From Topomyia yanbarensis (taxonomy: Eukaryota; Arthropoda; Insecta; Diptera; Culicidae), in the NCBI RefSeq assembly GCF_030247195.1, contig NC_080671.1, positions 63,757,089 through 63,821,088 on the forward strand: a stretch of 64,000 nucleotides of DNA, written 5' to 3'. A program made the translations under genes and the position numbers. How positions within the stretch are numbered: the stretch's first letter is position 1; each line of letters starts with the position of its first letter. Under the pieces are notes generated by a model. It saw only the letters and a program-made list of their open reading frames with translations. It did no database searches and had not been told where the DNA came from. This document shows positions 21,958 through 32,399 of the stretch, in pieces.

Positions 21958-23754
21958 TAGGGTTCGTCGCGGTTGCGGTAATTACCGCAACCGCGCGGTA
22001 TTTACCGCACCCGCACCGCAAAAACTGGTGAGACACTTTTTCTCGCGGATGCGGTGCGGGAAATGAGCTTTTACCGCGCGGTATTACCGCAACCGCACTT
22101 AAAAAATAATTGATAAAGTCTGCTTCAAAAAGTGAATTAAAACTTTGACTTTTAGCATTTAAGAACGACGCAAATTATTACCTTACAATAGGGAAACATA
22201 ATAAACATTTAATTGCTCTAATTTCCATGGACTTTACAATGATTTGAAAAGAAATCCGAATATAATCTATATTCAACCCATCGTTACTTACATTATTAAT
22301 TTGGCACCATTATATTTACGACATATTTTGAACATTTTGAAAAAATTACAAGCGAACCTTTTCAAATATATAAAATGCACAATCCAATCATTGAAAAACA
22401 ATTGAATTGTACTGTCAAATTCAATTTAAAAAAGCCTCATTTCTCCCGATTCCTCTTGGCAATCGTGAAATTATGAATCGTGTACGATGGCGTTTTCTCA
22501 ACTGTAAATTTTAATTAATTTGGAGAACTTAAAGATGAACTTAAAAAAGTCTTAAGACTTAAAAACAACCCAAAGAATGAAATTATCATCATCAAAACAA
22601 ACGAATTTGGAGGAATCAGCAGTAAGGGAGACAAATGTTTGAAGAGGTCCAAATTAGGCTGATAACTTTATTATTCGTTCTTCAACATCGTATTTCTATC
22701 TCTGTTGGTTTCTGTGTAAATTCGCAATGAATTTTCCTGCAGTTCGTTTTTCAGACTCCTTCTACATAACTTTTTTTCGCATACGTCCATTGTTCGTCCA
22801 ACTGGGAATATTTTCTACCAATTTAACAACTAATATTTTTCAGTTAGGAGTATTTTGTAACTTTTTGAAATTAAAGCTTTCGAAGTAAGTATAGGGTATT
22901 TCGATTTTTTTGTGTTTCTCAAAGCCTCTTTTCATATTGCGACAAGTGTCAAAGTTAGCCCAGATACCAAATTTTGCACAGGACAATTTTTGACCTCTAC
23001 CAACTTCAATTGAAGTTTTTGCATTGCCATTATGGAAAAATATTAGAAAAACTACATAAAAAGGTAGATCTTTCGAACTAGCTATTAGAAAATTACAACT
23101 CATACAATTTTAAGGGTGCAATCTTAGTATTTTAATAAGAATACATCGATTTCTTGAAAAATACGAAGTAAGTGTTTTAACGTATTTTGTTCCTTAAATC
23201 CCCTATTTGTATAAACATTTCTGCTGTATGCTGTAGATCATACATATTTTGCAGTTTTTCAAATGTCCTTCAACAACTCTGTACCGGTTGAGATGGGATG
23301 GATACCTGATCTGATATTAATTAAAAGTTTTCCTATTAATTGCAGCTGAAAAACGTTTTTGTATGTATAATGATGAAATACAGCTACATTTCATAGGACT
23401 TCAGTGCTATGCTAATGTTTACCTTGTTTCGAAAGTATTTATCTCAAGATGTACGGCATTTTATTAATAAAACTTGCAAAGTTGACATTTTTTAATAAAT
23501 TTTTCATTCTGAAGAGTCCGTTAAAGTTAATGTTCGTGTAAATAGGAAATGATATATAGTTATACAAATAAATTAATATTTTTTCAACACACTTTTGAAA
23601 AATACAGATTTTTACCGCATTTACCGCATTACCGCGCGGTGCGGTGCGGTAAATGCAGTGCGGTTGCGATAAGCGGTGCGGTTTTATTTTTTTTTTTGCG
23701 GTTGCGGTGCGGACTATCCATTTACCGCCCACATCCGCACCGCGACGAACCCTA
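21958..23754. mobile_element. non-autonomous hAT element, copy 1
   Basis: 1,797 bp with perfect 16-bp terminal inverted repeats TAGGGTTCGTCGCGGT and a perfect 8-bp duplication GTCACATT (21950-21957 and 23755-23762), both diagnostic of hAT transposons. About 150 bp inside each end is packed with GCGGTAA/TTACCGC and ACCGCACCGC words, probably subterminal transposase-binding repeats. The 1.5-kb interior is AT-rich and has no recognisable transposase (longest frame 87 codons). The copies at 35935-39488 and 37669-39345 are in the opposite orientation. Confidence 0.92.
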
Positions 23755-23762
23755 GTCACATT

Positions 23763-24299
23763 TGTGAGGGCATAATTTGAAAACAAGAAAATATGTTCGC
23801 ACCGGACTCTGTTCCGTTCTTATATTGTAGTTGCAAATGAAAATCGAAATACCTTGCTTGCGACAATCGTTTTTTCTACTACTCTATGCGTGGGAAAGCA
23901 GGGAGAAAAAATGACTATTGTAAGTAAGGATTTTAACAGTATTGGAAATAAAAGATAGCTTTTGAATCTGATCCAACTTTCCAGAATGTGATCTGAAGGG
24001 CTGAATGAAATGGGGTGAGGGGTTGACCCCTCTCCACATTACACACCATTCTCTAAACCCTCCTCACACATAAAGCCCCAACCAGGCCACCCAGCAGACC
24101 CACCTCAAACGACCACCCCATCCACCCTCTTCATACCCATCCACCCTCTCTCATCCTAATCACCTTTACCCAGTAAGCATACCAAGATAGGTTGGGGTGA
24201 CTCGGTTGTGGGTTATTCATCTCCTTCTCACCTCCTCTCCGCATGATAAAATAAGTTAGCAAACATACAACATTGAGCTAATGCTGATTAGTAGTTTAG
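23763..24299. other. spacer with a C-rich tract
   Basis: At 24018-24240 the plus strand is unusually rich in CCCC, CCACCC and CCTCTC words with few Gs. The tract is low-complexity, not coding. No repeat partner was noticed. Confidence 0.4.
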
Positions 24300-24583
24300 G
24301 CAAGTGAGACAGACATAATTGCACCACTAGATAGATTAAAACAGGTTTATCTAAAATATTTATGTAGTTATTTTTCCGGCCAGCTCAAAAAATGTGGTTT
24401 CGAGAAAAACGCGATTAGCTTTCAGCACGTGTTACATAAGAGACAATGCGGCAGAATTAAAAATGTGATCATTTGACAATTAATGTCGCCTTCGGCTTTT
24501 TGGTATATCATTTTCATTTACATTTTAGACCAATAAAACAAATTTCGTTTATTTAAAAATTCTACAGTGGCGTAACCCCTTAA
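24300..24583 (-). repeat. fragment of a dispersed element with a TTAAGGGGTTAC end
   Basis: The right end, GTGGCGTAACCCCTTAA, is the reverse complement of the end seen at 6443. Near 24305-24345 the minus strand reads TTTTAATCTATCTAGTGG then TGCAATTATG, a diverged copy of the phrase at 43530, 51447 and 61821. The interior contains TTTCGAGAAAAACGCG, shared in part with the MITE at 8629-8854. The limits are approximate. Confidence 0.45.
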
Positions 24584-26083
24584 GTTGCTTGTGCTTCAAC
24601 AAAGATTTGCTGAAAAAGTTCCTTCCTAAAAACGATTATTGTTGGATTTATTGGTTAAAACTCGACTACGAATGTGCGAACCATCGAAAAGAAAATCAAA
24701 ACTTTGAAATACAACCATCTGTTTTATTTCAAAGGTATAGCAAAAATCTCGCCGCCCTGTTAGGCGGCTTTAACCAGTTATTCCTTCTTACTTTATTGGA
24801 AAGACACATTGTTCATATTTAGTCCCCGGGACACAGACGGCCAGTGTATATGTAACAGAACTTTTCGACCAGCGACTGCAACGTTCAGTTCTGAACGACA
24901 CGGGATTGACTAGGGTGCAACCATCAGCGTACGAGTGCTAGCTAGCACACAAAACACAGTTAGTTACTGACAGAAAGTGGAGGTCCATTGTAAGACTTGA
25001 AGTTATGAACAGAAAAAATATGCTCATCCGCGCCAAGAAAATCCCTTCCATAAATAAATATACAAAATGATTTGTAACGAGTGTAGCTTGGTTTTGGTCT
25101 CTTTCGCGTAGAGGGATGCACTGCTGAAAATCGATACACTAGGGATGCGATGATTCTGTGGTTTCCTGCAGTTGTCATGTTACAAAGCAATGACACTTAT
25201 CAATTGAATATTGAACGACTGACTAACTATAAACGTTTTTATAAACCAACAATTGCACAATTTCATAGCATCCCAAGCTGGTTTGATTTTTCCTCCATTC
25301 TGACAGGTCTATGGAAAGCAGTTGCTGCTTCCTACAGCCGACGTATGTAGTTCCATTCCAAACTCCGAGAGCTCTTTGAAGTGGGGAACCCGTGTAGAAC
25401 ATGATGCTGACGACGTTTGTGTATTGCACGGATGCAGCCAGCGTGTAGTGCTCGAACGAGCATCGAATGAGAGGGCATTTGCATTTTCGCAACATGCCAG
25501 CGCATACATTTTTGTGCATATGTTATTCGCATTTTCCCAGCTCAACTCGGAAGCATATGCAAGCTATATCGAATCACAGCAGGACTTGCGGGAAAGGATT
25601 CTTTTTTTTTATACCGAGTAAAGTTATGATGTTTACGATGGCTACCATTAATTAGCTTTGAATAAATTCATATTTTCGGTTCTTTTTCTTTCTTCCACTT
25701 TCCTAGTTTTCAATTATGCCTCTGTGTGTACATTTCGCAACGGTTTGAATTCACAATTTAGGAAGTCAAAATTGTTTGTAGCTAAAGGTTATACCTTAGA
25801 GCTACGATGCCCTTAGGAGAACTAATCAGTATCAAATAAACTTTCTTCGGATGTAGGTGGTAATCGTGTCCGAATCCAAAAATTATTTTTTGACAGAAGT
25901 TTTTCAGTCTTCAGCTCATCCAGATCGGAGCATTAGATTTCAAACTACAGCCGTGCGCAGCGCGCAGGTTCTTCCACGAGTGAAATTAACACAAAACTTT
26001 AAACACAGTTATCTCGGATCTATGTTTTTTTTGAAAAGTACCGTTGCGGTGAACGTGATATCTCAAAAACTATTCATCCGATC
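24584..26083. other. mixed DNA without a supported gene
   Basis: Near 24880-24905 lies CGTTCAGTTCTGAACG, a 16-bp palindrome that includes an initiator-like TCAGT. Around 25320-25620 the composition is more balanced, and open frames of 60-100 codons exist on both strands at once, which argues against any being real. No domain was recognised. Confidence 0.3.
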
Positions 26084-26095
26084 TTCATAAAATTG

Positions 26096-26570
26096 CACTA
26101 TGCTATATTTCACCCTAAGGAGGAAAATTTGGTAAAAACCAAAATTTCTCTCTAGGGTGAAAATTTGTTGGTAAAAACCAGTCTTTGTACAGGAGGGCAC
26201 AAATCCTTATTTCATACTATGTTGCGTTTCGGCTTCGCCTCTTCAGAAACCGACACTAACGTATTGTCGGAATAGATTAGCGCCGGCTTGACGCAAATCC
26301 CTTAAAACTAAAACACACTATGTGTTTCAATCAAACGACTGATCAAACGTGATGTCCCGTTCGAGCAGAAGTTCTGTTTATGCCGATGAGACACAAGTGA
26401 AGCCGAAACTTGTCTTGGCTTAGCAGGCCTATGCCAAGCACTATGCTATATTTCACCCTAAGGAGGAAAATTTGGTAAAAACCAAAATTTCTCTCTAGGG
26501 TGAAAATTTGTTGGCGCTAATCTATTCCGACAATACGTTAGTGTCGGTTTCTGAAGAGGCGAAGCCGAAA
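26096..26570. mobile_element. 475-bp element of nested direct and inverted repeats
   Basis: It is flanked by a perfect 12-bp duplication TTCATAAAATTG (26084-26095 and 26571-26582). Inside, a 76-bp unit starting CACTATGCTATATTTCACCC is repeated exactly at 26096-26171 and 26439-26514, and a 58-bp unit starting TTTCGGCTTCGCC at 26227-26284 is present as a perfect inverted copy at 26513-26570. Each 76-bp unit is itself a hairpin (TTCACCCTA...TAGGGTGAA with TTTGGT...ACCAAA inside). There is no poly(A) and no coding capacity. The long duplication is more like retroposition than cut-and-paste; the class is unknown. Confidence 0.85.
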
Positions 26571-26582
26571 TTCATAAAATTG

Positions 26583-26873
26583 TTTTTGCATTGTTTGTAT
26601 TAATATTCTCGTGTACTTGAACGGTTCCTTTTTCATCTAATAATTTTTTATTCTTCGCAATGAATTTTTGTTTAAAATGTTTAACACAAAAAAACTCAAT
26701 TTTTTGACGTATGCACGCGGCTTGATGCTAGCAAAAAGGGAGAAGAATGATCGCATGGTCGTTCTAGGCGAGGATTTGTGAAGAATTTTTTGCCGGCGTC
26801 GGCGGCAAAACATGATGATAAGTTATGTTCTACCATAGACCATGCGGTAGACTTAGGTGCAATGCCCAACTCC
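26583..26873. other. short spacer, no gene recognised
   Basis: The sequence includes GCCGGCGTCGGCGGC near 26791. Nothing else was noticed. Confidence 0.3.
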
Positions 26874-27058
26874 TACTTAGCAGAAGGCAAAGGATTCGTC
26901 ACATTTCCTTTCGATCATGTCCATATGAGCCTGCCTAGTACTAGTTTTCCGTTGTAAGTTTAAAACTGATTCGCCCTAGAATACCTAGCCGTCTTTCAAT
27001 TTCATTACTTTCGTTTCTCTTAGTCTCAAATTTGCCGAAAATAACCAACAAAATCGAT
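26874..27058 (+). repeat. dispersed repeat Y, copy 1
   Basis: About 185 bp starting TACTTAGCAGAAGGCAAAGG and ending CAACAAAATCGAT. It is collinear with 59702-59885 (plus) and, in reverse complement, with 51511-51618. Shared landmarks are GAGCCTGCCTAGT, TTTCATTACTTTCG and TTCTCTTRGTCT. It is non-coding and its class is unknown. Confidence 0.7.
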
Positions 27059-29629
27059 ATAGCACTCAATTTTTTGGTCAACATTTTTTTTTATCGGAAC
27101 ATTTATTTTATTAGGAAACCGATCCGTTCAAGTACACCACAATCCATTTTCCTCAAATAATCTTTTTACTTTTTTGATTTCTGTTGAGCGGTTTGGGTTG
27201 GAGAGCGTTCACAAAAAAATCACGTTTCGTGGGACATGCCATAACTTCACCAACCTTGAATATTTTTTTAATTCAGTCTGTTTTTTTTCGAACTTCGATA
27301 ATACTACTAACGAACTGTCTTTTGCTTTTTCAAATAAAATTTGCATAAAACACTTTTAAAAAAATTCCACTGAAAAATGTACTCAAATGTTTCAGCTAAT
27401 GAGGTTAAGTAATCTTTTCACAGTAATTTTTTTTAAATTTAACAATTTTGATCGATTTTTCTTTCACTTCGCGAAAATCTTCATAGTTAACATCACAATT
27501 TTAATAATTCAAATTGTTAGTTTTGAAAAGCTGTATAATATGTTCTTTGACATGATACACTTATCTTGTTTTGTTTTCATGTTTTTGGGTTATTGAACTT
27601 GGATATTTTTATCTCATATTCACTAATACTAGCTCCTATTGAAAAAGTATAGCACTTATTGTACCTTTTCTTATTTTTATTCGAAAACCAGAAAAATTTG
27701 GCAGAGAAAAATGTATTAATACTTGTCAGTTAAGTGAATTTGGTATACTTTTAGAAGTTAATTAGTTTAAAGTTAGTGTTATTATTTGCATTTTCGTTAT
27801 TTTCTTAAAATAGTAAATAATAAACTTCACCATTATTATCGTGGAATTAATGCATATCAGCAAGTTCTACAATTCTTCCTTTGACTCCATTCAATTATCT
27901 CTTTTAGTTTCGAAGCAAAATCATTTTTATCTTCTCGTTTCATATGCAAAAACAACGATTTCGAACCCACTGCATTTGTGATGAGGCCATGCTGTGTTAA
28001 CTATTAAATTGCAGCGAAATGAAAAGCGATACGGATAAAGTGTCAAATAACAAGTTGTAGAGAATATTAAGGGGCACCAAATGAACAATAGTGACGATAA
28101 ATTTAGTTGATTAATAATTAGAATAATTACAAAAATCACCAAAAAACGCAAATTTTTAGTTATTTTACTATCAAAAAGTCATGTAGTACACTTAACTAAA
28201 AGATATCTGTACATACATCGAAAGGAAATTTTCTCAGCTTTTCAATGAAGCCCTGATAATAGCGATATAAAGCATATCTTTTAGATTAGAGTCTTTTAAA
28301 AACTTGCAAGTCAATTACAGGAAAAGTTTAGAAGTCAAATTACAAGGAAACGAGCAGAGATAGGAATATAATGTTGAACAACAAATTATGAATCGTCCTC
28401 AAAACCAACTTTTGGATAATAGATATTGCTATAATTATAATACATTATTTTGAGAAACTTAACAAAAACCTCATCAAAGACACTAACTTTTAACTACTTT
28501 ACAACTAAAAGGTAATTAAAACTAAATATTTGAAAGATATGAGAACATTATTCAATAGAAAATTTTCTCACCTTTCCAATGGCTCTAAATGATTTAAAAT
28601 ACAAGGTATACTTTTTGAGTTAGAGGTGTTTTAAGATAAACAAGTTTTTTACACAAAAAGTTCAATAACTCTGTAACGGTTGAGATCTGATGGTAGTGTA
28701 GAACGATTTTTTGCTCCAAATATGACAGTAAATCACTCCTACATTCGATAAAAAATATGACATCAACTTTTCACTGCGAAGACCTCAAAAAAAGGAAATA
28801 GTTCCAAACTTTATCACTTGTTTTGTCAGTTTATGGTATTCAAATAAGGTAAGTGAAGCAGATATGTAGTAATGGGAAGAAAAGCTGTAGCAAAGATTGT
28901 GGAGTAAACTAGAGTAAACTGTTTGTGCGCGAGACATGGTAATATATCATGTGGACTCTCTCTATAATAGGCACATTTTTTCAGTATTCTCAATGTAAGA
29001 GCTATCTTCATGATTTTGTACGCACTTGCCACACCATGTCATATTATTACAATAGCGCAATGCTTATATTTAATACAAACTTGAAACGAACCTTTTTTCT
29101 ATAAGCTTATTTGACACGGCTCAATGCATTAGCACAACTGAGCCGTGGATCTTTTTAGCTTTTACAAATAAGTAAACATAAAAAATTCTAAGAATGTCCG
29201 TTTGTAAGATCTTGTTGGCTCAGTTTGTTGCTGCGTGTTGAGATCCTTTTCCTTGACGGTGAAGCAACCTAAAAAGACTAATATTATAGTATGATCAATA
29301 ACGTAGATGGCCACACTCATGCAGGTCAATTTTGGGATAGGAAGAAATGTTAGTTCAACACTTGTGACTATTATGACCGAGGAATTCTTTGCAACATCCA
29401 CAACTTTCGCAGGATAGGATTGGTGTTAATAGGTAGGGAGATGAATCAGGATATATCTTGGTAGATATTGTGAGTGAGTTAAGTGCTCACGAGCTTTGTC
29501 TTTTCATATTAGATAATTTTTTTCAGGTGTGCGACCTCTAGTAGAATTATGAATGCCGTTCGAATGGCTAGTGTGGAGCTAGTGTCAGACCTTCATGAGA
29601 CCGCACCTTACTTTTGAATTTAATATTTA
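27059..29629. other. AT-rich DNA with two diverged tandem modules
   Basis: There is no recognisable gene. Near 28200-28330 and 28510-28640 two related modules share GAAATTTTCTCAGCTTTTC/GAAAATTTTCTCACCTTTCC followed by an AT-rich stretch and AGAGTCTTTTAA/AGAGGTGTTTTAA, about 340 bp apart. CAATAACTCTGTAACGGTTG near 28664 resembles CAACAACTCTGTACCGGTTG near 23271 inside hAT copy 1. Confidence 0.4.
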
Positions 29630-29700
29630 TTATTTATTATTTATTTATTTATTAAGGCTTTAATCTCGAGGGTCATTCGCCTTTTTGAAAATAATGTACA
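29630..29700 (-). repeat. 3' tail of a minus-strand retroelement
   Basis: In reverse complement the sequence reads AAGGCGAATGACCCTCGAG, ATTAAAGCCTTAA and then TAAATAAATAA. It sits just downstream (minus strand) of the ORF1 remnant at 29760-30540 and parallels the tail at 10150-10400. It also shares the CCTTAAGGTCATTCGCC theme with the SINE 3' ends. Confidence 0.6.
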
Positions 29701-29759
29701 TTTCAAAAATACAAATACTTTTCAAATTCAAACATTCAAAATAGATAAAAAAGAAAACA

Positions 29760-30540
29760 TATACAAACCATCGAATATTATTTCTATCGACTATCCTGGG
29801 CGCACTGCTTTCCGCTTTTTTTGTTAATTTTCTTTTTTGGTGGTGAGGGATGGTCGGGAGTACTCTCTGCCGCTTGCTGATTATTCTGTCTGCGCCTTCC
29901 CTCTAGCTCGTGTTTGTGTCCATATCGTCATCGCTGGATTGGCTCTGGTTGTCGGTAGACAGTTCCAAGTTTAATAAAAAAGCTTATTTTACCACATTTA
30001 CAGATTTTTGTGCAATTGGATAGCTTCATCTCAGGCCAATTCAATAAATTTCCTACATGAAAGTTTACTTTTTTCCGTGCTTCATTAGATCTACTCACGA
30101 TAAAGTCGAACCGTTCAGCACATCATCGATCTCAACTTTGTGAGCGGGTATGTAGACGCGGTATTCCCTCATAAAAGACTTATCGTCGGTAACGTCATTG
30201 GCTTACTTTGGGCAGAATATCACAATTCTGAGCTTATTTGAGCGAATTTTCGAGACATCTGTCACGGCTGATTATTTCTGCGTCAGTTCTTTGTAAATCT
30301 GAATATTAGCGGATTATCGACGATCTATCTTCAACTTTAAGTGACGTAAATAAAATAAAGAAGATACGAAACTAAAATTTTAAGCGGGAAGTCGGAATCT
30401 TGTTCGGCATTCATTTCACCATTTGCAGGTTCAGTGTATCTTCTTCTGGGATTTCGTTTTGGATGAATTGTGGTAATACCAGCTTTTGAGCTCCGGTTGA
30501 CTACTTGAGGATGAAATCGCAAAAGTTAGTATTTTGAATT
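29760..30540 (-). pseudogene. LINE ORF1 (gag-like) remnant
   Basis: Minus-strand fragments read SAVTDVSKIRSNKLRIV, then a stop, FMREYRVYIPAHKVEIDDVL and, further on, SPPKKKINKKSGKQ. They match in order residues of the LOA ORF1 in this window (SAVTEISKVRSDKIRVL and the R-D-Y-N-V-Y-I-P-A segment), but the sequences are clearly diverged, so this is another family with the same ORF1 type. The zinc-knuckle zone is reduced to a CKCGK-like trace. Stops and frameshifts make it a pseudogene, and no ORF2 follows it before the TAAATAA tail. Confidence 0.65.
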
Positions 30541-31879
30541 CTTATTGTCAATACTAGAAATAGAATAGAAAGAAGAATCGAAATTCCGTTTTGCCTAGAA
30601 AACAGATTAATTTCGACAAATAGAGAATAGAACTAGTGAAGCGCTTGTAAAATATGAATATGGTCACTCAACGATGTCAGCAAAATCAGCTTAATTTTGT
30701 TTAACCTACTGTGAGTTGTGTATTCTGGCTGGCAGCACGGTTGCGTCGGGTATCACGCGTTCTTTTTGTTGGCTGCATAAAATTAAAAAAAAGTATTGCA
30801 TTTTCGTTCAATTAAATAAGTTCAATAAGTTCAATTGTTGATTTGTAGTGTTAGGCGTGTGTATTTTGTGAAATGAGAAAAGTGCGGTTTGTGAATCCAT
30901 CTTTATAGAGGATTATTTCTCAAAGATCATTTTTGTTTCAATATGGTGCTTCGGTCGAATATGTGCTAGTGTTAGTGAGAAGTTTCGATTTGTTCCAAAA
31001 TATGAATGCCATGACTAGACTGACGATAAATGTAGGACGTTTGAGCTTGTTTTCTGGGAGATTACGGTTGATCGCAATAATTATTAAATACAATGAAACT
31101 ATTGTCCGCTGGCAGTATGCAGAAATGACCCCTCCGAGTTCAGCAGTAATTGAACGAACGCTTGGTTTAGAACATGAAATGCTAGTGAGATGCTGCCTGT
31201 CATAGAACGTCAAATAAATTATAACTGGTGAACTAACAAAGAATAATCCGGTGTAAAAGATAAGTAGTATTCCTTAATTATTTATTTATCTTATTGCTCG
31301 ATACGGACGGTAGTGTTGTTATTAGTCGCACATGAGTGCTAGTGTGCGGAAAATGATTTATTGTATGGGTGATGCGTGCAATCAGAGAGAGCTGTGCTGA
31401 GAAATAAGTGGAGAGAGAATGTGAGAGTTGTGAACCAGCCGTTTGACAAGTAAACTGTTTTCGCCTCGAATATTTTAATAATTTATAAATTATACCTGAA
31501 TACCTATTTACCATAAATTATGTTCCAGCGCTTGTTTTTTGAGTCTTATCTCTTATAATTAACAATCTTCCTCCTGTTTACTAGGATAAAAAGAGGAGAC
31601 GTAAAAACAAGAACAACCGCATAATTTATAGGTTTCTGTGCCTGTGTTAGTGCGTTAGCGTGTTTAGCGGAACAAGGCTCACGTAATTTGCAGAGTGTGA
31701 CGGTGGCTGAAGAGTCGCTCTTCAGAATGCAGCGTGTTCTGGTGGGAATAGCGAATGTTTTTTGTTAACAGATTTCTGATCCACAGCCTGGGAAATCAAT
31801 GGAGAATAGCTTGATGTGTTGTGTGCTGCTAGCAGTTGGAACCTGTTATATTTATGTATGAGTCGTATGCAATCGGTCG
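30541..31879. other. unannotated DNA left of MITE copy B
   Basis: The sequence ACCTACTGTGAGTTGTGTATTC near 30703 recurs near 40439, marking a short dispersed repeat. Open frames of about 90 codons overlap on opposite strands at 30933-31213 and show no domain. The GT-rich composition from 31620 onward merges into repeat X. Confidence 0.35.
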
Positions 31880-31882
31880 TAA

Positions 31883-32150
31883 GGGACCATTCATAAATTA
31901 CGTAACGCTTTTAGGGGGGGGGGGGGGGGAGGGGGTTCGAGAAGTTATTACATATTGTGACATAGGGGGGAGGGGGAGTAAGCTAGATCGTTACGTAACA
32001 TGTTTTCATCGAAGAAAAAAAAATTTTTTCAAGGAATTTGTTACGTAATAGGGGAGGGGGGGATAACTAAATTTGTGACAATTTGTTACATGGGGGGAGG
32101 GGGAGTCAATTTTGGGCAATTTTTGCGTTACGTAATTTATGAATGGTCCC
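31883..32150. mobile_element. Harbinger-like MITE, copy B
   Basis: 268 bp with near-perfect inverted ends: GGGACCATTCATAAATTACG at the left and its reverse complement (ATTTATGAATGGTCCC at the tip) at the right. TAA flanks both sides (31880-31882 and 32151-32153). Inside are G-rich tracts, including a run of about 16 Gs near 31914-31929, and GTTACGTAAC palindromes. It is the best-preserved copy of the family also seen at 19942, 48047-48378 and 60767. Confidence 0.9.
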
Positions 32151-32399
32151 TAAGTGAGCGTGCTCCAGTTGTAAGATCTATTGCATTGAGGGGGTCCCAC
32201 ACACGCGCTTACATTTCGAATAGAGCATTGCATAAAAATGTATAACCTCACTTTTCTGACAGTTCAGAGAGCTTGTTTGCATGGACTTTGATTTGATGGA
32301 TTTTTGATTCCATCCTGTATGAGAAACTTGGTTCGAATTCTAACGCCATGTAAACAAACTCGCTGCACTCATTTTTTCAAGCATTTTTACTCATTTGAC

